NCBI GenBank assembly: GCA_903862935.1
Contig: CAIOZY010000002.1
Span: 1 to 47,082, forward strand
Length of the DNA: 47,082 nt
Direction: 5' to 3'
Source: an uncultured Opitutaceae bacterium
GTDB lineage: Bacteria; Verrucomicrobiota; Verrucomicrobiia; Opitutales; Opitutaceae
Shown here: one piece after another, positions 7,878 to 17,013 of the stretch
Layout: the number at the start of each line of letters is the position of its first letter
Numbering within the stretch: the stretch's first letter is position 1
Notes under the pieces: generated by a model
What the model saw: only the letters and a program-made list of their open reading frames with translations
Told to the model about the DNA's origin: nothing
Databases searched by the model: none
Translations under genes and position numbers: made by a program

Positions 7878-9023
7878 ATGCCAAGACTTCCCCTCATTTT
7901 TCTTGTGGCGCTCCTCGCCGCGGCCGGATGCAGCCGGCAGCCCTCGGACTCGGTCGCTGCCCGGGGCGGGGCGGGCGGGCCCCCCGTCCCGGTCATTGCC
8001 GGGAAGGCCGAGCGGCGCGACACCCCGATCTACCTCGACGGGATCGGCACCGTCCAGGCCTTCAATGCGGTCACCGTCCGCACCCAGGTCGAGGGCGTGC
8101 TCATGAAGGTGGCCTTCACCGAGGGCCAGGAGGTCAAGGCCGGAGACCTGCTCGCCATCGTGGACCCCAGGACCTACCAGGCGCAGTTCGACCAGGCCCA
8201 AGCCAAGAAGGCCCAGGACGAGGCCCAGCTCGCCAGCGCGACCCTGACCTTCCAGCGCAACAGCTCGCTCCTCAAGCAGGGCTTGGCCGACCAGCAGACG
8301 GTCGACCTGGAGAAGGCCACCGTCGACCAGCTCCGCGCCCTTGTCCAGGCCGACCAGGCCGCCGTTGAGGCGCAGTCGATCCAGCTCGCCTACACCTCGA
8401 TCACGGCCCCCACGGCGGGCCGCACAGGGATCCGGCTCGTGGACCAGGGAAACGTCGTCCACCCGACCGACACAAACGGGATCGTGGTCATCAACCAATT
8501 GAAGCCCATATCGGTCATCTTCACCCTGCCGCAGCAGGACTGGCCCAGGCTCCGGAAGCTGTCGGCCTCGGGCGCGCCGCTTTCGGTCCTCGCGGTGGGC
8601 GACGGCGGAGCCGTCCTCGACACCGGCACCCTGGGGGTCGTCGACAACCAGATCGACACGACCACCGGCACGATCAGGTTGAAGGCCGTCTTCCCGAACG
8701 AGGCCCTTGCGCTCTGGCCGGGGCAGTTCGTGAGCGTGCGGCTGCTCGTCGAGACCCGCCCCGGTGGGATCGTCGTCCCGGCAAGCGTCGTGCAGCGCGG
8801 GCCCCAAGGCTCCTACGCCTTCGTGATCCGGGCCGACTCGACCGTGGAGCCCCGCCCGATCCAGGTCTCCCAGGTTGACGCCGGCTACGCCCTGATCGAC
8901 AAGGGGCTCCAGGCCGGGGAGAGTGTCGTCGTCGACGGCCAGTACAAGCTGCAGACCGGAAGCCGCGTGACCACGGCGCCGGCCGCCTCCAGCCGCCCGG
9001 CCCGGCAGCCGGCCAGCAAGTGA
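7878..9023 (+). CDS. RND efflux periplasmic adaptor lipoprotein (MdtA-like)
   Basis: Membrane-fusion protein of 381 residues that links inner-membrane RND pumps to an outer-membrane channel. A lipoprotein signal ends in LAAAGC with the lipidated cysteine at C18. Then come the lipoyl half-motif (VTVRTQVEGVLMKVAF), a helical hairpin (about 100-160), the second lipoyl half (YTSITAPTAGRTGIRLVDQG) and beta-barrel/membrane-proximal domains. Two RND pump genes follow after 13 and 13 bases, the mdtABC arrangement. The 123-base gap upstream has a T-run just after lpxD but no promoter or terminator I would defend. Confidence 0.9.
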   Translation: MPRLPLIFLVALLAAAGCSRQPSDSVAARGGAGGPPVPVIAGKAERRDTPIYLDGIGTVQAFNAVTVRTQVEGVLMKVAFTEGQEVKAGDLLAIVDPRTYQAQFDQAQAKKAQDEAQLASATLTFQRNSSLLKQGLADQQTVDLEKATVDQLRALVQADQAAVEAQSIQLAYTSITAPTAGRTGIRLVDQGNVVHPTDTNGIVVINQLKPISVIFTLPQQDWPRLRKLSASGAPLSVLAVGDGGAVLDTGTLGVVDNQIDTTTGTIRLKAVFPNEALALWPGQFVSVRLLVETRPGGIVVPASVVQRGPQGSYAFVIRADSTVEPRPIQVSQVDAGYALIDKGLQAGESVVVDGQYKLQTGSRVTTAPAASSRPARQPASK

Positions 9024-9036
9024 CGGCGGGCGGCCA

Positions 9037-12000
9037 ATGAACGTCTCGGAAATCTTCATCCGGCGCCCGATCGCGACCTCGCTGATGATGGCGGGGGTGG
9101 TGCTGCTCGGGCTGCTGGGCTACTACCTGCTGCCGATCTCGGCCCTGCCGAGCGTCGACTTCCCGACGATCCAGGTGACGACCCAGCTGCCGGGGGCCTC
9201 GCCGGACGTCATGGCCTCCTCGGTCACGACCCCGCTCGAGCAGCAGTTCGGGCAGATCAGCGGGCTGACGGCGATGAACTCGGTGAGCTCGTTCGGGGTG
9301 AGCACGATCACGCTCCAGTTCAGCCTGGAGCGCGGGATCGACAGCGCCGCCCAGGACGTGCAGGCGGCGATCAACATCGCCAGCGGCGTGCTGCCGACGA
9401 ACCTCCCGTCGCCGCCCGTCTACAACAAGGTGAACCCGGCCGACACGGCGATCCTGTCCCTGGCGGTGACCTCCGACACGCTGCCCATCGACCGGGTGAA
9501 CGACTTTGCCGACACGCTCCTGGCGCAGAAGTTGAGCGAGGTGTCCGGCGTGGGCCTAGTCACGATCGAGGGCAACCAGAAGCCGGCCGTGCGGGTCCAG
9601 GTCGACCCCTCCGCGGTCGCCGCCCAGGGGTTGAGCCTGGAGGACGTGCGGGTGGCCCTCACCCAGGCCAACGTTGACGCCCCCAAGGGCAGCTTTGACG
9701 GGGCCCACCAGGCCTACGCCATCAACGCGAACGACCAGCTGTTCTCGGCCGCCGACTACCGCGCGGTCATCATCGCCTACCGCAACGGGGCCCCCATCCG
9801 CCTCAGCGACGTGGGCCGCGTGGTCGACAGCGTGGAGAACACGAAGCTGGCGGGCTGGTACGGGGACAAGCCCGCCGTCATCCTCGACATCCAGCGCCAG
9901 CCCGGTGCGAACATCATCGAGACGGTGGACCGGATCAAGGCGCTGCTGCCGGCGCTGCTGCGATCGATCCCGCCGGCCGTGCACGTGACGGTGCTCACCG
10001 ACCGGACGACGACCATCCGGGCCTCGGTGGCCGACGTGCAGTTCACGCTGATCCTGACGGTGGTCCTGGTCGTGATGGTGATCTTCCTATTCCTGAGGAA
10101 ACTCTGGGCGACGGTGATTCCGAGCGTGGCCCTGCCGCTGGCCATCGTGGGCACCTTCGGAGTGATGCAGCTGGCGGGCTTCAGCCTGGACAACCTGTCG
10201 CTCATGGCGCTGACGATCGCCACGGGCTTTGTCGTCGACGACGCGATCGTGATGATCGAGAACATCGTCCGCTACATCGAGAAGGGGGACGCCCCCCTGG
10301 AGGCGGCCCTCAAGGGGTCCAAGCAGATCGGCTTCACGGTGATCTCGCTGACCTTCTCCCTGATCGCGGTCTTCATCCCTCTATTGTTCATGACGGGGGT
10401 CATCGGCCGGCTGTTTAGGGAGTTCGCCGTCACCCTGAGCGTGGCGATCGTCGTGTCGGCCTTCGTTTCGCTGACCCTGACCCCCATGATGTGCGCCCGG
10501 CTCCTCAAGGCGGAGACCGGGGAGGCCCCGGGAAGGTTCTACGCGGTGAGCGAGCGGTTTTTCGACGGGATGCTAGCCCTCTACGACCGGGGCCTGAAGT
10601 GGGTGCTCGCCCACCAGCCGCTCACCCTGGGGGTGGCGCTCTTCACCCTGGCCCTCACCCTCGGCCTCTACGTCTTCGTGCCGAAGGGCCTCCTGCCGCA
10701 GCAGGACACCGGCCTGATCATCGGGGTGACCGACGCCGCGGAGAGCATCTCGTTTTCGGCCATGGTCGCCCGGCAGCGCGCGGTCGCCGACATCGTCCGC
10801 AAGGACCCGGATGTCGCCAGCGTGGCCTCCTTTGTCGGGGCCGGCACGATCAACCCGACCCTCAACACCGGGCGCCTGACGATCAACCTGAAGACCCGCG
10901 ACGAGCGCTCGTCGTCGGCCGCCGACATCATGGCCCGACTGAGGGAGTCGGTGAAGGGGGTGGAGGGGATCGCCCTGTACATGCAGGCCGTACAGGACCT
11001 GCAAATCGACAGCCGCGTCAGCCGCACCCAGTACCAGTACACCCTGGAGGACGCCGACGCCGAGGAGTTGGCCCAGTGGACACCCCGCCTGGTCGAGCGG
11101 CTGCGGGCCGCCCCCGAGCTCAACGACGTGTCGAGCGACCAGCAAAACGACGGCTTCCAGGTCACGGTATCCGTCGACCGTGACAAGGCCTCGCGGCTGA
11201 ATGTCCTGCCCCAGGACATCGACAACACCCTCTACGACGCCTTCGGCCAGCGCCAGGTGTCGACCATCTTCACGCAGCTCAACCAGTACCGGGTGATCCT
11301 CGAGGTCCTTCCCTCGTTCCAGAAGGATCCCGCCTCCCTGGGCAGGATCTACGTGAAGAGCACTTCCGGGCAGCTCGTCCCCCTGGGGGCCTTCGCGACT
11401 GTCGACAGCGCGACCGCCCCGCTCGTCATCACCCACGAGGGGCAGTTCCCGTCGGCCACGGTCTCCTTCAACCTCAGGCGCGGCTTTTCCCTAAGCGACG
11501 CGGTCGCCGCGGTCTCGCAGGCGCAGACCGAGATCGGGCTTCCGGAGACGGTGCGAGCCTCGTACTCGGGCAGCGCCGCCGAGTTTCAGACCTCGCTCCA
11601 GAGCGAGCCCTGGCTGATCGCCGCGGCGATCGTGGTGGTCTATATCGTCCTGGGGGTCCTCTACGAGAGCTACATCCACCCGATCACGATCCTGTCCTCG
11701 CTCCCCTCGGCCGGAGTGGGGGCCCTCCTGGCCCTGGAAATCTGCCGGATCGACTTTTCCATGGTGGCCCTGATCGGGATCGTCCTGCTGATCGGCATCG
11801 TCCAGAAAAACGCCATCATGATGATCGACTTCGCGCTCGACGCGGAGCGCACCGAGGGGCTTCCCCCCGAGAAGTCGATCTACCAGGCCTGCCTGCTGCG
11901 GTTCAGGCCGATCATGATGACGACCATGGCGGCCCTGCTGGGGGCCGTCCCGCTGGCGATCGAGAGCGGCACGGGCTCCGAGCTGCGCCGCCCGCTGGGG

Positions 12001-12138
12001 ATCACGATGGTCGGGGGGCTCCTCCTCTCGCAGCTGATCACCCTCTACACGACCCCGGTCGTCTACCTGTACATGGACCGGCTGAGCCGATGGGTGTCCC
12101 GCCGCGGCGCCCCGGTCCGGCCCGTCACGGCTGCCTAG
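9037..12138 (+). CDS. RND multidrug efflux permease, MdtB-like
   Basis: Proton-driven inner-membrane exporter of the HAE1 family, 1033 residues, with twelve predicted membrane helices and two large periplasmic loops. It begins MNVSEIFIRRPIATSLMMAG, the conserved first helix. Proton-relay residues are intact: D401 and D402 in FVVDDAIVMIEN (helix 4) and K924 in IVQKNAIMMIDF (helix 10). The N-terminal porter segment (ALPSVDFPTIQVTTQLPGAS) resembles MdtB. It lies between its adaptor and a second, different pump of exactly the same length, which suggests a mixed MdtB/MdtC-type trimer. Confidence 0.92.
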   Translation: MNVSEIFIRRPIATSLMMAGVVLLGLLGYYLLPISALPSVDFPTIQVTTQLPGASPDVMASSVTTPLEQQFGQISGLTAMNSVSSFGVSTITLQFSLERGIDSAAQDVQAAINIASGVLPTNLPSPPVYNKVNPADTAILSLAVTSDTLPIDRVNDFADTLLAQKLSEVSGVGLVTIEGNQKPAVRVQVDPSAVAAQGLSLEDVRVALTQANVDAPKGSFDGAHQAYAINANDQLFSAADYRAVIIAYRNGAPIRLSDVGRVVDSVENTKLAGWYGDKPAVILDIQRQPGANIIETVDRIKALLPALLRSIPPAVHVTVLTDRTTTIRASVADVQFTLILTVVLVVMVIFLFLRKLWATVIPSVALPLAIVGTFGVMQLAGFSLDNLSLMALTIATGFVVDDAIVMIENIVRYIEKGDAPLEAALKGSKQIGFTVISLTFSLIAVFIPLLFMTGVIGRLFREFAVTLSVAIVVSAFVSLTLTPMMCARLLKAETGEAPGRFYAVSERFFDGMLALYDRGLKWVLAHQPLTLGVALFTLALTLGLYVFVPKGLLPQQDTGLIIGVTDAAESISFSAMVARQRAVADIVRKDPDVASVASFVGAGTINPTLNTGRLTINLKTRDERSSSAADIMARLRESVKGVEGIALYMQAVQDLQIDSRVSRTQYQYTLEDADAEELAQWTPRLVERLRAAPELNDVSSDQQNDGFQVTVSVDRDKASRLNVLPQDIDNTLYDAFGQRQVSTIFTQLNQYRVILEVLPSFQKDPASLGRIYVKSTSGQLVPLGAFATVDSATAPLVITHEGQFPSATVSFNLRRGFSLSDAVAAVSQAQTEIGLPETVRASYSGSAAEFQTSLQSEPWLIAAAIVVVYIVLGVLYESYIHPITILSSLPSAGVGALLALEICRIDFSMVALIGIVLLIGIVQKNAIMMIDFALDAERTEGLPPEKSIYQACLLRFRPIMMTTMAALLGAVPLAIESGTGSELRRPLGITMVGGLLLSQLITLYTTPVVYLYMDRLSRWVSRRGAPVRPVTAA

Positions 12139-12151
12139 CCCCCAGGGGAAA

Positions 12152-15100
12152 ATGAACGTATCGGGCCCCTTCATCCGACGCCCCGTTGCGACGACGCTGC
12201 TCGCCGTCGGGCTGCTCCTGTCGGGGATCGTCGCCTTCCGCAGCCTGCCGATCGCCCCGCTGCCGCAGGTCGACTTTCCGACCCTCAACGTATCCTCGAA
12301 CCTGCCCGGCGCCGACCCGGTCACGGTCGCGACCTCGGTCTCCGCCCCCCTCGAGCGCCGCTTTGCGCAGATCGCTGGGGTGACCGAGCTCACGTCGAGC
12401 AGCTCCCTGGGCAACTCCAACGTCACGGTCCAGTTTGACCTGAACCGCACGACCGATAGCGCCAAGCGCGACGTCCAGGCCGCGATCAACGCGGCCCAGG
12501 GCGACCTGCCGGCCGCGCTCGTCACGCGACCCGCCTACCGCAACTTCAACCCGTCGGATTCGCCGATCCTGATCCTGGCGCTGACCTCGGACACCCTGGC
12601 CCCGGGCGACGTCTACAACTACGCCTATGATGTGCTGGCCCAGGAGCTGAGCCAGGTCGACGGCGTCAGCCAGGTCCAGGTGAGCGGGGCCGAGAAGTCC
12701 GCGGTGCGGGTCCGCGTGGACCCGGGCCGGCTCGCCGCCATGGGCAAGAGCCTGGACGACGTGAAGGCCTTCCTGGCCGGGTCCAACGCGAACCTGCCCA
12801 AGGGCAGCCTCGACGGACCCGACCACTCGTACGTCATCAAGGTCAACGACCAGCTGCTCACCGCGGCCGACTACCGGCCGCTGGTCGCCTTCCACAACCG
12901 CGGCGGGGCGATCCGCCTCGGCGACCTGGGCGAGGTCACCGACGACGTCGAAAACACCCGGCAGGGCGGCTGGTTCAACGGCCAGAAGGCGGTCCTGCTG
13001 ATCGTCTTCAAGCAGACCGGGGCGAACGTGATCGAGACCGTGGACCGGATCCGGGTCCTGCTGCCGAAGGTCAGCCGCTGGATGCCCCCGGCGATCCAGA
13101 TGCGGATCCACACCGACCGCACGCGCACGATCCGGGCCTCCGTCAGCCACATCGAGATGACGCTGATCACCTCGGTCGTCCTGGTCGTGATGGTGGTCTT
13201 CCTCTTTCTGCGGCGGTTCTGGGCGACGGTGATCCCGAGCTTCACCGTGCCCCTGGCCGGGGCGGGGACCTTCGGGATCATGTACCTGGCGGGCTACACC
13301 CTGGACAACCTCTCGCTCATGGCCCTTACGGTTGCCGTGGGCTTCGTGGTCGACGACGCGATCGTTGTCATCGAGAACATCGTCCGGCACATCGAGGCGG
13401 GGGATACGCCGGTTGAGGCCGCAACCAAGGGGGCCCGCCAGATCGGCTTCACGGTGCTTTCGATGAGCCTGTCGCTCGTGGCCGTCTTCATCCCGCTGAT
13501 CTTCATGGAGGGCCTGCTCGGGCGCCTGCTGCACGAGTTCGCGATCACGCTGACGGCGGCGATCCTGGTCTCCTGCGTCGTGTCGCTGTCCTTCACCCCC
13601 ATGATGTGCGGCCGGTACCTCAAGCACGAGACCTCCGAGAGCGCCCCCCCCCGGCTGTTCCGGTGGCTCGAGGCCGGATTCAACGCGATGCTCGCCGGCT
13701 ACGAGCGGATGCTCCGCTGGGTGATCCGGCGCGAGTCGCTGATGCTCGGAGTCACCCTCGCAACCATGGTGGGGACCGTCGCCCTCTACATCGCCGTGCC
13801 GAAGGGGTTCTTCCCCGTGCAGGACACCGGGTCCATCGGCGCCACGATCGAGGGCGCCCAGGACATCTCCTTCACGGCTCTCGCCGGGAAGATCGCCCGG
13901 GTGACCGACATCGTCCGGGCGGACCCGGCGATCCAGGACGTGGCCTGCTTCGCCGGGGGAGGCAGCAGCACGGCCCGCATGTTCATCGAGCTCAAGCCCC
14001 TGGAGCAGCGCAAGGTCGACGTTGTGACCGTGATCGGGCGCCTGAGGCGCAAGCTCGGCGCGGTCGAGGGGGTCAGCCTCTTCATGCAGCCGGCCCAGGA
14101 CATCCGGGTCGGGGCGCGCTTTGCCAAGAGCACCTACCAGTACACCCTGCAGGGATCGGACTGGGGGGACCTCGCCCGCGGCTCCGACGCCCTGGTGACC
14201 GCCCTGCGGAAGATCCCCCAGTTCCAGGACGTGACGACCGACCAGCAGTCCCAGGGACTCCAGGCCCGGATCACCATCGACCGCGAGGCCGCCGCCCGGC
14301 TCGGCGTCCAGCTGAGCGCGATCGACAGCACCCTCTACGACGCCTTCGGCCAGCGCCAGGTGTCGACGATCTACACGGACCTGACCCAGCACCACGTGAT
14401 CCTCGAGGCGACCCCGGCCTACCTGCTGGACCCTGCGGCCCTAAGCCGGATTTACGTGAAGTCCTCCTCCGCGACCATGGTGCCCCTCAGCTCGCTCGCG
14501 AAGGTGGAGCGCTCCAACTTCGCCCTGTCGGTAAACCACCAGGGGCAGTTCCCCTCGGTGACCATCTCCTTCAACTTGGAGCCGGGCTACTCGCTGGGCG
14601 AGGCGACCAACGACATCGACCGGGAGATGGCGGCCCTGCACCTGCCGGCCGGGATCCGCGGGAGCTTCCAGGGCACCGCCCGGATATTCCAGGAGTCGCT
14701 GGCGGCGGAGCCCCTACTGATCCTCGCGGCGATCCTCACCGTCTACATCATCCTGGGGATTCTCTACGAGAGCCTCATCCACCCGCTGACGATCCTGTCG
14801 ACGCTGCCCTCGGCGGGGGTCGGGGCGCTGCTCGCCCTGCTGATCACCGGCTACGAACTGTCGGTGGTCGCCCTGATCGGCATCATCCTGCTGATCGGGA
14901 TCGTGAAAAAAAACGCGATCATGATGATCGACTTCGCCCTGACCGTGGAGCGCACCGAGGGCCTGCGGCCCGAGGAGGCGATCTACCGGGCGTGCCTGGT
15001 CCGGTTCCGTCCGATCATGATGACGACCATGGCGGCGCTCTTCGGGGCCCTCCCGCTCGCCCTGGGGGGCGGCGTCGGGGCCGAGATGCACAAGCCGCTC

Positions 15101-15253
15101 GGCATTTCGATCGTCGGGGGGCTGCTCCTGTCGCAGACCCTGACGCTCTTCACGACCCCGGTGATCTACGTGGCCATGGACCGGCTCCGCAACCGCTTCC
15201 TGAGGCGGCGCCATCCCGGGGCCGTCCCCGCTGCCGCCCCGGCCGCCGGGTAG
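12152..15253 (+). CDS. RND multidrug efflux permease, MdtC-like
   Basis: Second pump of the MdtABC-like set, 1033 residues. Its start region, FIRRPVATTLLAVGLLLSG, and the porter segments APLPQVDFPTLNVSSNLPGA and TSSSSLGNSNVTVQFDLNR strongly recall E. coli MdtC. D401/D402 (FVVDDAIVVIEN) and K920 (IVKKNAIMMIDF) of the proton relay are present. A purine-rich stretch (AGGGGAAA, 12144-12151) abuts the ATG. Codons near 14906 form a run of eight A, a spot prone to sequencing or polymerase slippage, but the frame is continuous here. The set has no outer-membrane channel gene; the TolC-like gene at 31060 could serve it. Confidence 0.92.
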   Translation: MNVSGPFIRRPVATTLLAVGLLLSGIVAFRSLPIAPLPQVDFPTLNVSSNLPGADPVTVATSVSAPLERRFAQIAGVTELTSSSSLGNSNVTVQFDLNRTTDSAKRDVQAAINAAQGDLPAALVTRPAYRNFNPSDSPILILALTSDTLAPGDVYNYAYDVLAQELSQVDGVSQVQVSGAEKSAVRVRVDPGRLAAMGKSLDDVKAFLAGSNANLPKGSLDGPDHSYVIKVNDQLLTAADYRPLVAFHNRGGAIRLGDLGEVTDDVENTRQGGWFNGQKAVLLIVFKQTGANVIETVDRIRVLLPKVSRWMPPAIQMRIHTDRTRTIRASVSHIEMTLITSVVLVVMVVFLFLRRFWATVIPSFTVPLAGAGTFGIMYLAGYTLDNLSLMALTVAVGFVVDDAIVVIENIVRHIEAGDTPVEAATKGARQIGFTVLSMSLSLVAVFIPLIFMEGLLGRLLHEFAITLTAAILVSCVVSLSFTPMMCGRYLKHETSESAPPRLFRWLEAGFNAMLAGYERMLRWVIRRESLMLGVTLATMVGTVALYIAVPKGFFPVQDTGSIGATIEGAQDISFTALAGKIARVTDIVRADPAIQDVACFAGGGSSTARMFIELKPLEQRKVDVVTVIGRLRRKLGAVEGVSLFMQPAQDIRVGARFAKSTYQYTLQGSDWGDLARGSDALVTALRKIPQFQDVTTDQQSQGLQARITIDREAAARLGVQLSAIDSTLYDAFGQRQVSTIYTDLTQHHVILEATPAYLLDPAALSRIYVKSSSATMVPLSSLAKVERSNFALSVNHQGQFPSVTISFNLEPGYSLGEATNDIDREMAALHLPAGIRGSFQGTARIFQESLAAEPLLILAAILTVYIILGILYESLIHPLTILSTLPSAGVGALLALLITGYELSVVALIGIILLIGIVKKNAIMMIDFALTVERTEGLRPEEAIYRACLVRFRPIMMTTMAALFGALPLALGGGVGAEMHKPLGISIVGGLLLSQTLTLFTTPVIYVAMDRLRNRFLRRRHPGAVPAAAPAAG

Positions 15254-15324
15254 CCGGGCGGGCCCTGCCATAATCGTCCTTGCGCTTTTTCCGGGCGCAG
15301 GTTCGCGTCTTCAAAGCCCCCCCC

Positions 15325-17013
15325 ATGCTCCAATCGCTGCGCATCCGAAACCTGGCCCTGCTGGACGAGGTCGCGCTCGACTTCGAGGAGGGCTTCACCG
15401 CGGTGACCGGGGAGACCGGGGCGGGGAAAAGCATCCTGCTCGGGGGCCTGAGCCTGCTTGCGGGCGAGCGGGCCGACAAGACCGTGATCCGCCAGGGGGC
15501 CGCCTCGTGCGAGGCCGAGGCTTCGCTCTACTTTGCAAAGCCCGCGCGGATCGACGCGGTCCTCGAGGAGCTGGGGCTGCCCCCTTGCGAGGAGGGGGTG
15601 CTGATCCTCAAGCGGAGCCTGTCCCGGGACAAGCCGCCGAAGGTCTCGGTGAACGGGAGCCTCGCCACCCTGGCCTCCCTGCAACGGCTCGGGGAATTGT
15701 GGGTCGACTTCCATGGCCCGAACGAACCGCGGCGGCTCCTGAAGGAGTCCTGCCAGCTTGAGCTGCTTGACCTGTTCGGCCGCTGCGGGGAGGCCCTCGC
15801 TTCCTACGGCGAGGGCTACCGGGCCTGGCGCGAGGCCCGGGCCGAACGCGACCGGATCCTCGCCGAGGAGCGGCTCTCCTCGGACCAGGTCGACTTCCTG
15901 AAGGGGCAGCTGGCCGCGATGGACTCCCTGGACCTTTCGGCAGAGGCGGTCGAGGGGCTTGAGCGGGACTTCCAGCGGATGAGCCGGTCGCAGGACCTGC
16001 TGGAGCTTGCGCAGGCCCTGGAGCGGGGGCTTTCCGGTGACGAGGACCCAGTCGCCGGCTCCGGCGTGCGGGCCCGGCTGGCGGCGCTACTGCGCGAGGC
16101 ACACAGGCTCGCTGAGATCGACCCGGCGAGCCGGGGGCTGGCCGAGCGGCTGAGCGCGGCCGCCGTCGAGATCGCCGACCTCGGATCGGAGTTCGGGTCG
16201 CTAGCCTCCCAGCTCCAGTTCGACCCGGCCCAGGCGGATGCCCTGACCGCCCGGATGAACGCCTGGCTCGACCTGAAGCGCAAGTACGGGGGCGACCCCG
16301 CGTCCGTCTTGGCCTCCCGCGAGGCGCTGCGGCGCAGGCTCGCCGTGCAGGGCGACCTGGACGGGGAGATCGCCCGCCTCGAGGGGAAGATCGCCGAGGC
16401 CGAGAAGGCCGCCCGAAAACTTGCGAAGGCGCTGCGGCTCCTCAGGGAGAAGGCAGCCGGACAGCTCGCGAAGGCCGCCTCCGGGCACATCGCCCGCCTG
16501 GGATTCCAGCGGGCGGATTTCAGGGTGGGGATCGTCCCGAAGGATGAACTCGGCCCTTCCGGCGACTGCGGCTGCGAGTTTCTGTTCTCGCCGAACGTAG
16601 GGGAGGCTCCGCTGCCGCTCAACCGGGTCGCTTCGAGCGGGGAGCTCGCCCGGGTGATGCTCGCCCTGAAGACCGTGCTCGCTGACATGGACCAGGTGCC
16701 GCTACTGGTCTTCGACGAGGTCGACGCCAACGTCGGGGGCGAGGTCGGAAGCGCCGTGGGGGAGCGGATGGCCGCGATCGCCCGGGCCCACCAAGTCCTG
16801 TGCGTCACCCACCTGCCGCAGGTCGCCGCCCGGGCGACCTGCCACCTGGTCGTGGCCAAGGACCAGTCGGGCGAGCGCGCCGTCGTAACGATTTCGCCGA
16901 TTCAGGCAAGCCGCCGGGCCCGGGTGAGCGAGCTGGCGCGGATGCTCGGGGACCGCAGCGCAAAAAGCGCCCTTGCCCACGCCGAGGAGCTCCTCGGCCG
17001 GGGCGGGCCCTAG
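15325..17013 (+). CDS. recN: DNA repair protein RecN
   Basis: SMC-like ATPase of 562 residues that acts in double-strand break repair. The N-terminal half-site LQSLRIRNLALLDEVALDF leads to Walker A GETGAGKS with K35. A coiled-coil middle (about 150-390) is followed by the ABC signature ASSGELARVMLALK (S438-G439-E440) and Walker B LLVFDEVDANVGG with D464 and E465. The ATG at 15325 is chosen because the conserved N-terminus starts there; the upstream in-frame TTG at 15280 adds 15 unmatched residues. Its stop is interlocked with that of convergent ychF. Confidence 0.94.
   Translation: MLQSLRIRNLALLDEVALDFEEGFTAVTGETGAGKSILLGGLSLLAGERADKTVIRQGAASCEAEASLYFAKPARIDAVLEELGLPPCEEGVLILKRSLSRDKPPKVSVNGSLATLASLQRLGELWVDFHGPNEPRRLLKESCQLELLDLFGRCGEALASYGEGYRAWREARAERDRILAEERLSSDQVDFLKGQLAAMDSLDLSAEAVEGLERDFQRMSRSQDLLELAQALERGLSGDEDPVAGSGVRARLAALLREAHRLAEIDPASRGLAERLSAAAVEIADLGSEFGSLASQLQFDPAQADALTARMNAWLDLKRKYGGDPASVLASREALRRRLAVQGDLDGEIARLEGKIAEAEKAARKLAKALRLLREKAAGQLAKAASGHIARLGFQRADFRVGIVPKDELGPSGDCGCEFLFSPNVGEAPLPLNRVASSGELARVMLALKTVLADMDQVPLLVFDEVDANVGGEVGSAVGERMAAIARAHQVLCVTHLPQVAARATCHLVVAKDQSGERAVVTISPIQASRRARVSELARMLGDRSAKSALAHAEELLGRGGP

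Noticed and set aside
6768-9059. Very long open frame on the minus strand opposite lpxD and the adaptor gene.
   Set aside because: GC-rich DNA leaves few stop codons; the product is Gly/Arg/Asp-rich with no motif and lies exactly opposite well-identified genes.
12125-14395. Long minus-strand open frame opposite the MdtC-like pump, and similar ones at 24105-25679 and 27911-29230.
   Set aside because: These mirror the third-position bias of the real pump genes, are His/Asp/Arg-rich and show no domain.
14903-14914. Run of eight A in the MdtC-like pump as a possible programmed frameshift site.
   Set aside because: The zero frame continues with fully conserved sequence (helix 10 KKNAIMMIDF), so no frameshift product is needed.
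13606-15273. Long plus-strand open frame in another phase inside the MdtC-like pump.
   Set aside because: Arg/Pro/Gly-rich translation typical of an out-of-phase reading of a GC-rich gene; the pump frame is complete and motif-bearing.
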